From: Caldovatus aquaticus | GTDB taxonomy: Bacteria > Pseudomonadota > Alphaproteobacteria > Acetobacterales > Acetobacteraceae | Assembly (NCBI RefSeq): GCF_019458025.1 | Contig: NZ_JAHZUY010000038.1 | Location: forward strand, 1-36,543 | Direction of reading: 5' to 3' | Length of the DNA: 36,543 nucleotides | Part shown: piece after piece, positions 28,992-36,543 of the stretch | Numbering within the stretch: position 1 is the stretch's first letter | Layout: every line of letters starts with the position of its first letter | Program-made: the position numbers and the translations under genes | The notes under the pieces: model-generated | The model's database searches: none | What the model saw: the letters and a program-made list of their open reading frames with translations, nothing else | What the model was told of the DNA's origin: nothing

Positions 28992-31232
28992 TCAGGTGAT
29001 CACCGCCACCTCGATGCGCCCGCGCCGCCGCAGCACGTTCAGCGCCACGTCGTTGTCGCCGGCGTGGCGGTTCAGGCGGACATCCACCGCCGCCGCGCCC
29101 AGGCGCAGATTGTAGAGGCGCACCACCTCGAGCCAGGGCGGCAGCACCGGCCGAACGAAGCGGAGCTGCCGGTGCGCGGGATCGAAGCCGATCCCGAGCA
29201 TCGCCCCGAGCACCGCGAAGGCCGCGGCGCTGGCCCAGGCCTGCGGCAGGCAGGCCACGGGGTATCCGGTCGGCCCCTCGCCGGCGCGGCGCTCGAAGCC
29301 GCAGTACAGCTCCGGCAGCCGCTTGAGGTCGGCGAACAGCGCCGCGTCGAACAGCGCGCCGAGCAGGCGCACCAGCGGCTCGCGCAGCCCGTAGCGCGCT
29401 AGGCCGAGCGCGATCAGCCCGTTGTCGTGCGGCCAGACCGAGCCGTTGTGGTAGGACATCGGGTTGTAGCGCGCCTCGCCCCGCGCGATCGTCCGCACGC
29501 CCCAGCCGCTGAAGGAGTCGCGGTCGAGCAGCGTGGCGGCGACGCGCGCCGCGCGCTCCGGCGCGGCGATGCCGACCAGCAGAGCGTGGCCGGCGTTGGA
29601 GCTGCGCACCCGGCAGGGCCGCTTGGCGCCGTCCAGGGCCAGCGCGTAGGTGCCGAGATCCTCGCACCAGAACGCCTCCTCGAAGCGCCGGCGCAGCGTC
29701 GCGGCCCGTTCGGCGAAGCTCCGCGCCTGGGCCTTGCGGCCGAGCGCCGCGGCCAGCCGGGCGGCGCCGCTCCAGGCGGCGTAGGCGTAGGCCTGCACCT
29801 CGACCAGCGCGATCGGCCCCTCCGGGGTGCTGCCGTCGGCGTGGAAGATCGCGTCGTGGCTGTCCTTCCAGCCCTGGTTGACCAGGCCCTTGGACGACAG
29901 CCGGTGGTATTCGAGGAAGCCGTCGCCGTCGCGGTCGCCGTGGCGCTCCATCCAGCCGAGCGCCGCCTCGATGTTCGGCCAGAGCGCGCGGATCAGCGCC
30001 AGGTCGCCGGTCCGGTCCCAGTAGGCGGCGGCGAGCATGACGAAGAGCGGCGTGGAGTCCACCGAGCCATAGTAGAGGCCGAACGGCACCTCGCCGAGCG
30101 CCGCCATCTCCCCGCCGCGCATCTCGTGCAGGATCTTGCCCGGCTCGGCGTCGCGCTCGGGGTCGAATCCGGTGGCCTGCCGGGCGGCGAGGAAGCGCAG
30201 AACCCCGCGCGCGAGGCCGGGGTCGAGCCACAGGCACTGCAGGGCGGTGATCAGCGAATCGCGGCCGAACGGGCTGCTGAACCAGGGGATGCCGGCGTAG
30301 GGGAAGGGCCCCTCCGGCGTGTCGGTGGTCAGCATGTCGAGGTCGGCGCGCGAGCGGTTCACCCAGTCGTTGAAGGACTCGTTGCTGGTGTGGAAGTGCG
30401 CCGTCTCCCGCTGGCGGCGTTCGGACCAGGCGCGGTGGCCGGAGATCAGCGCCTCGAGCGTCGGGGCCTCCGGTGGCGGCGGCGCCGCCTCGGCGCCGGC
30501 GCTGCAGCGGATGACGATCTCGATCACCTGCTGGCCGCCCGGCGGCAGGCGCAGGGTCCAGCGCGCCTCGCTGCCGAGGCGGTGGGCGTCGGGCCGCGGC
30601 ACGAAGTCGAGCCGGGTGCGCCGGGTCACGCCGTCGAGGCCGCGATAGCCGAGCACCGCGCCGCCCTCCTCCGTCGCCTCCGGCGGCAGCGACTCGCCCC
30701 GCCGCGGGCGCCGCCCGCCGCGCACCTCGAAGATGTCGGCGAAATCGGCCGCGTAGCCCAGGGCGAGCTCGCAGGCGACCTCGACGGAGCCGAAGTTGCG
30801 CAGGGTGAGGCGCTCGCGCAGCACGCCCTCGCCGAGCGCCATCACCCGCCGCAGGTAGAGCGTGTCGCGCGGCAGCTGGGTGGTGCCGCACGGCACCATG
30901 TCGGGGTTGGTGAGGTTGACCGAGAGCAGCGCGTTGTCCTCGCTCACCGAGGAGGAGAGCAGCAGCGGCCGCTCGTTGCCGATGCGCAGCGCCAGGCGGG
31001 AGAGGTAGCGCGTGTCGGCGTGGAACAGGCCCTCGGCGGTCGGGTGCAGCGCCTGCATGTCGCCGAAGTGGTCCAGCACGGCGAAGCTGTCCTGGCACTT
31101 GAGGGTGCGCGGACGATAGAGGGCGAGCGCGGTCGCCGCCGTGACGGCGACGCTGAAGCTCGGCGCCCCGCCCGCTTCGGGGCGGACGGGGGCGGTCTCC
31201 GGGGCAGCGGCGTCGGTGTCGAGCGCTTCCAT
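28992..31232 (-). CDS. amylo-alpha-1,6-glucosidase / glycogen-debranching-type glycosidase
   Basis: A 746-residue protein with an N-terminal glycogen-debranching-like beta domain (about residues 40-235: TLKCQDSFAVLDHFGD, GLFHADTRYLSRL). The C-terminal (alpha/alpha)6-type catalytic region is visible in GIPWFSSPFGRDSLITALQ, LVNQGWKDSHDAIF, EVQAYAYAAW, YNPMSYHNGSVWPHDNGLIALG and LPELYCGF. The acidic residues in these blocks are typical of this family. It probably cleaves alpha-linked glucosides, perhaps a storage or osmoprotective glycan. No signal peptide is seen, so it is cytoplasmic. The glycosyltransferase gene lies 15 nt upstream on the same strand, a pairing that suggests a joint pathway. 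Confidence 0.92.
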   Translation of the reverse strand: MEALDTDAAAPETAPVRPEAGGAPSFSVAVTAATALALYRPRTLKCQDSFAVLDHFGDMQALHPTAEGLFHADTRYLSRLALRIGNERPLLLSSSVSEDNALLSVNLTNPDMVPCGTTQLPRDTLYLRRVMALGEGVLRERLTLRNFGSVEVACELALGYAADFADIFEVRGGRRPRRGESLPPEATEEGGAVLGYRGLDGVTRRTRLDFVPRPDAHRLGSEARWTLRLPPGGQQVIEIVIRCSAGAEAAPPPPEAPTLEALISGHRAWSERRQRETAHFHTSNESFNDWVNRSRADLDMLTTDTPEGPFPYAGIPWFSSPFGRDSLITALQCLWLDPGLARGVLRFLAARQATGFDPERDAEPGKILHEMRGGEMAALGEVPFGLYYGSVDSTPLFVMLAAAYWDRTGDLALIRALWPNIEAALGWMERHGDRDGDGFLEYHRLSSKGLVNQGWKDSHDAIFHADGSTPEGPIALVEVQAYAYAAWSGAARLAAALGRKAQARSFAERAATLRRRFEEAFWCEDLGTYALALDGAKRPCRVRSSNAGHALLVGIAAPERAARVAATLLDRDSFSGWGVRTIARGEARYNPMSYHNGSVWPHDNGLIALGLARYGLREPLVRLLGALFDAALFADLKRLPELYCGFERRAGEGPTGYPVACLPQAWASAAAFAVLGAMLGIGFDPAHRQLRFVRPVLPPWLEVVRLYNLRLGAAAVDVRLNRHAGDNDVALNVLRRRGRIEVAVIT

Positions 31233-31247
31233 GAAGGCGTCGCGCCC

Positions 31248-32345
31248 TCAGGCCAGCCGCAGCCGCGGCGCTGCCCGCGCCCCGGCCGCGGCGCGTTCCG
31301 CCGCCGCGGCGTCGTTGGCGCGCAGGAGCCGGCGGTAGATGGCGAGATAGTCCTCCGCCATCCGCCGCGCGGTGAAGCGCGTCTCGAATTCGCGGCGCAC
31401 CCTCGCCCGGTCCAGGGCGCCGATCCCGTGGAGCGCGGCCGCCGCGCCGGCCTCGTCGCGGACGACGAAGCCCGTCACGCCGTCCTCGACCACCTCGGGC
31501 ACCGAGCCGCGCGCATAGGCGACGACCGGGGTGCCGCAGGCCATCGCCTCGATCATCACGAGGCCGAAGGGCTCCGGCCAGTCGATGGGCATCAGCAAGG
31601 CCACGGCGCCGCCGAGGAAATCGGACTTCTCCGCGTCGCCGATCTCGCCGATGAACTCGACGCCGGGGCCGTCGAGCATCGGCTTCACCACCGCCTCGAA
31701 ATACGCCTGGTCCACCCGGTCCACCTTGGCGGCGATGCGGAGCGGAAGGCCGGCCGTGCGGGCGATGCGGATGGCGGCGTCCGGCCCCTTCTCGGGCGAG
31801 ATGCGGCCGAGGAAGGCGAGGTAGCCCTGGTGGCGCGGCGAGAAGCGCAGCAGGTCCGCCGGGATGCCGTGGTGCACGGTGGCCGCCCAGGTCATGGCGA
31901 CGTCGCGCAGCGGCAGCCGCTGCGCGTCCGAGATCGAGACGAAGGGCGCCTCGGGGAAGGCCGCGAACACGCGGCCGAGCTCGGGCAGGTCGAGCCGGCC
32001 GTGCAGCGTCGTGACGAAGGAGATGTTCCGCCCCAGCATCGCCGGCAGGTGCAGGTGGTCGAGGTGGAAGTGGACGACGTCGAATTCCGCGGCGCGGTCG
32101 AGGAGCCGCCGCAGCATCACCACGTGCGGCGCGACCTCGTCGCGCACCTTGAGACCGAGCCGGAGGGCCTGCGGCACCACGGCCTCGAGCCGCGCGCGGG
32201 TGCGGCTGTCGCCGCTCGCGAACAGGGTGACCTCGTGCCCGAGCGCGACCAGCTCCTCGGTGAGGTAGGAGACGACGCGCTCGGTCCCGCCGTAGAGCCG
32301 CGGCGGCACGGCTTCGGCGAGCGGGGCGACTTGTGCGATGCGCAT
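31248..32345 (-). CDS. glycosyltransferase family 4
   Basis: A 365-residue GT-B fold glycosyltransferase of the GT4 family. The N-terminal acceptor domain begins MRIAQVAPLAEAVPPRLYGGTERVVSYLTEELV. The donor domain has FLGRISPEKGPDAAIRIA and the signature PEPFGLVMIEAMACGTPVVAYARGSVPEVV with the EX7E-type Glu residues. GAGGAGG 9 nt upstream and the family N terminus support the ATG at 32345. An in-frame ATG at 32516 also follows a purine-rich site but would add 57 low-complexity residues. It lies upstream of and is probably co-transcribed with the glucosidase gene (15-nt gap). Substrates are unknown. Confidence 0.92.
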   Translation of the reverse strand: MRIAQVAPLAEAVPPRLYGGTERVVSYLTEELVALGHEVTLFASGDSRTRARLEAVVPQALRLGLKVRDEVAPHVVMLRRLLDRAAEFDVVHFHLDHLHLPAMLGRNISFVTTLHGRLDLPELGRVFAAFPEAPFVSISDAQRLPLRDVAMTWAATVHHGIPADLLRFSPRHQGYLAFLGRISPEKGPDAAIRIARTAGLPLRIAAKVDRVDQAYFEAVVKPMLDGPGVEFIGEIGDAEKSDFLGGAVALLMPIDWPEPFGLVMIEAMACGTPVVAYARGSVPEVVEDGVTGFVVRDEAGAAAALHGIGALDRARVRREFETRFTARRMAEDYLAIYRRLLRANDAAAAERAAAGARAAPRLRLA

Positions 32346-32526
32346 GGCGCGGAACCTCCTCGTCTCGTCCTGGTTGCGATGGCGATCCCGGCGTCCGTCG
32401 CCGGGAATGATGCGGAGCCGGCGCGCCGGGGGCGGAGCCCCGGACGCCGGAGGCGGCGAGGATGTGTTCGAGGCGGCCGCTCCCGGCAAGGGCCGCGAGG
32501 CCGGGCGCCGCGCCATTCCTCCTCCC

Positions 32527-33291
32527 TCATTGTCCCGAGGTCAGAACCTCCAGCGCATCGCCCACCGAGACCCGCCCGCCCTCCAGCACCTCCGCATAGA
32601 CGCCGAGGTCGGCGTGGCCGAAATGCCTGCGCAGCCAGCGCGGCGGGTCGGCGTCGCGCTCCGCCGTCTCGGGGTTCACCCGGGTGGCGGCGCAGCGCGC
32701 GATGCGCCGGAGCACGCGCAGCCGCGCCTGGCCGAGCTGGATCTCCTGCCCGATCCAGCCGAACTCGGCCCAGGGCACGCCGCCCGAGAAATAGAAGTTG
32801 GCGCGGAAGCGCAGCGGATCGAGGGCGGCGTCGGCGGCCGCCTCCAGCGCGTGCAGGCTGGCGAGGCCGACGATCGAGACGCACTTCGCCCGCGCGTCGG
32901 TGAAGGCGTGCCCCGGCGCCTCGACGAAGCGCGGCCGCCCGCGCGCCTCCGGGCCGAGCCAGGCGGCGAGCCAGGCGGCGATCGCGGCCCGCCCTTGCGG
33001 AGTGCGCGTGTCGCCGGGCAGGGGCGGGCCCTCCGGCGGGCGCAGGACGAGCTGGCCGGAGCGCGGGTCGAAGGCCGTATGCAGCAGGGCGAGCCGGGCG
33101 TTGGCCATGAGGCAGGCGAAATGGCGCTTCGGCAGCCAGGCGGGCGCGTCCGGATCGAAGGGCGCATCCCCCTGGACCAGGGCGAAGCGGCGGTCGTCGG
33201 GCAGCGTCTCGCCGGCGGCGAGGGCGACCTCCTCCAGCGCCTCGGCGGTCAGTCCCTTGACCGGATAGCGGTAGATTCGTTCCACGCGCAT
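32527..33291 (-). CDS. MOSC domain-containing protein
   Basis: A 254-residue protein with an N-terminal MOSC_N beta-barrel ([32 protein letters not shown]) and a C-terminal MOSC domain. The latter contains [39 protein letters not shown] and [18 protein letters not shown] with the conserved Cys. MOSC proteins bind the molybdenum cofactor or transfer sulfur; members such as YcbX reduce N-hydroxylated compounds. This one resembles the YcbX/mARC-like group without a ferredoxin domain. It is divergent from clpB with 115 nt between starts. Confidence 0.92.
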   Translation of the reverse strand: MRVERIYRYPVKGLTAEALEEVALAAGETLPDDRRFALVQGDAPFDPDAPAWLPKRHFACLMANARLALLHTAFDPRSGQLVLRPPEGPPLPGDTRTPQGRAAIAAWLAAWLGPEARGRPRFVEAPGHAFTDARAKCVSIVGLASLHALEAAADAALDPLRFRANFYFSGGVPWAEFGWIGQEIQLGQARLRVLRRIARCAATRVNPETAERDADPPRWLRRHFGHADLGVYAEVLEGGRVSVGDALEVLTSGQ

Positions 33292-33301
33292 CGTCCGACC
33301 C

Positions 33302-33331
33302 CTTGACCCAGCGCAAGGCCCTTTACCACAT
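33302..33331 (+). promoter_or_regulatory. RpoH-like clpB promoter
   Basis: CTTGACC (33302-33308) and CCACAT (33326-33331), separated by 17 nt. Alphaproteobacterial heat-shock promoters read roughly CTTG at -35 and CCATNT at -10; only one core position of the -10 departs. The box sequence differs from the TAnnnT type used by other genes in this window. The leader is about 68 nt. Confidence 0.6.
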
Positions 33332-33406
33332 GGCAGCCAATCTGACGCCCATCGCCGCCTGATCAGGGGTGGCGGACGTCGCCCTGCTCGCCTCCCGGAG
33401 GGACGC

Positions 33407-36004
<2,598 letters not shown>

Positions 36005-36173
36005 GCACCGCGCGCCACCGCGCCCCGGCCCCGGGAGGGGGCGGGCCGGCGCGCCGCCGCGGGGCGGGGCGCCGGTTTCCTTCTCCGGGAGGGGCGCGGC
36101 GCGGCAGCGGCGAGGGGGGCGGGCCGGCACACGGCGCCGCGCCCTCGGACCGGTCGGATGCCGACGCCCCTTT

Positions 36174-36199
36174 GCGCCCGGGGACGGGCGCCCGGTTTT
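36174..36199 (+). terminator. candidate clpB terminator
   Basis: GCGCCCG-GGGA-CGGGCGC (36174-36191) is a perfect 7-bp stem with a GNRA-type tetraloop, followed by CCGG and TTTT (36196-36199). The four bases between stem and T-tract, and the short tract, make it a moderate candidate. Confidence 0.5.
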
Positions 36200-36229
36200 G
36201 TGCCGCGAGCGGAAAGGTTCCCGCCGGGC

Positions 36230-36258
36230 TTGACCGCCCGCAGGGGCAGGACTACATG
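36230..36258 (+). promoter_or_regulatory. strong promoter P1 of a downstream stable-RNA operon
   Basis: TTGACC (36230-36235), exactly 17 nt, TACATG (36253-36258). No coding region follows within the window. Together with P2 it forms a tandem pair as found before rRNA operons. Confidence 0.6.
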
Positions 36259-36301
36259 CCTGCCCGTCGCCGCCGGAACCGGTGGGTGCCGGCGGGTGGG
36301 C

Positions 36302-36330
36302 TTGACGGTGGGCGCAGCGCCCGCTAGGTA
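36302..36330 (+). promoter_or_regulatory. strong promoter P2 of a downstream stable-RNA operon
   Basis: TTGACG (36302-36307), 17 nt, TAGGTA (36325-36330). The spacer contains a GGGCGC/GCGCCC dyad. It lies 72 nt downstream of P1. Confidence 0.6.
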
Positions 36331-36543
36331 GGCTCTCCCGCGGCGCCCCGGTGGGCGGCGGCTCCAGGATCGGCGGAGTGGCGCGGCCTCCTCTGCGAAG
36401 AGGAGAGGCGCGATTTCCGTCCCTTTCTGGTGGTGATCTCTGACAGGTGTATCGGTCTTCTGGGTGCTGGGGGTGCGGCCTGGGCTGGGGTCGTGTGGGC
36501 GCGGAGGCGTCTGTGCGGGTCTGGTCTGGGGGGTGTGCCCCTG
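36331..36543 (+). other. probable rRNA-operon leader (boxB-like hairpin, boxA-like element)
   Basis: Downstream of the tandem promoters lies a perfect hairpin CTCCTCT-GCGA-AGAGGAG (36388-36405), then TGATCTCTGACA (36434-36445). The latter matches the antitermination boxA TGCTCTTTGACA at 10 of 12 positions. The order hairpin then boxA is that of rrn leaders. The following roughly 100 nt are G+T-rich on this strand and carry no gene. The mature 16S rRNA would start beyond the window, so identification is inference from the leader only. Confidence 0.5.

Noticed and set aside
32346-32516. N-terminal extension of the glycosyltransferase from an ATG at 32516
   Set aside because: It has a purine-rich site but adds 57 Pro/Arg/Ser-rich residues without similarity; the family N terminus begins at 32345, which has its own Shine-Dalgarno sequence.
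29427-32903. 1158-residue plus-strand frame
   Set aside because: Runs antisense through the glucosidase and glycosyltransferase genes with low-complexity composition and no domain.

Overview
This 36.5 kb window is very GC-rich (clearly above 70%). It carries a chromosomal, mostly housekeeping gene set of an alphaproteobacterium. Three things point to Rhodospirillales, most likely Acetobacteraceae (Roseomonas/Rubritepida/Caldovatus-like): the linkage methyltransferase - comF - grxC - DUF1178 - ubiG - lysC; the rodZ - ispG - hisS - prfA - prmC - DUF4167 order; and the extreme GC bias. The genus is inference. No tRNA, IS element, prophage core or CRISPR array is visible.

Layout. 1-3.5 kb: a SleB-type cell-wall hydrolase, a convergent DMT exporter, pyrD and a class IIA HAD hydrolase. 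3.5-9.4 kb: a LuxR-type solo regulator divergent from a secreted protein of unknown function, YqgE/AlgH divergent from a peroxiredoxin, a small helical protein, an MFS permease, a 58-residue membrane protein and a J-domain-like protein whose HPD motif reads HPL. 9.4-12.8 kb (minus strand): radC, map and an NDUFAF5-type methyltransferase. 13-16.4 kb: an Arg-rich leader peptide, a four-domain rhodanese, comF, grxC, and DUF1178 behind a CIRCE-like operator. 16.4-20 kb: ubiG (minus), lysC, nitronate monooxygenase and a short NepR-like ORF. 20.2-28.8 kb: rodZ, ispG, a TctC-type binding protein with a GlcG/HbpS-like protein, the overlapping hisS-prfA-prmC block, a lipoprotein-like gene on the other strand, and DUF4167 with a highly structured leader. 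29-33.3 kb (minus): amylo-alpha-1,6-glucosidase, GT4 glycosyltransferase and a MOSC protein. 33.4-36 kb: clpB with an RpoH-like promoter. 36-36.5 kb: no gene, but tandem strong promoters, a hairpin and a boxA-like element, which look like the leader of a ribosomal RNA operon starting just outside the window.

Functional links. hisS, prfA and prmC form a translation unit, since PrmC methylates the GGQ of release factors. Proteostasis and stress recur: clpB, the CIRCE-controlled DUF1178 gene, grxC, the peroxiredoxin, the J-like protein and perhaps a NepR-like anti-sigma factor. RodZ and SleB concern the envelope. The glucosidase/glycosyltransferase pair suggests glycan or storage-sugar metabolism.

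The most unusual signals are regulatory: the CIRCE site before DUF1178, the leader peptide before the tetra-rhodanese gene, the structured DUF4167 leader with an overlapping uORF, a repeated promoter geometry predicting leaderless mRNAs for five genes, and a roughly 105 bp dispersed intergenic repeat.
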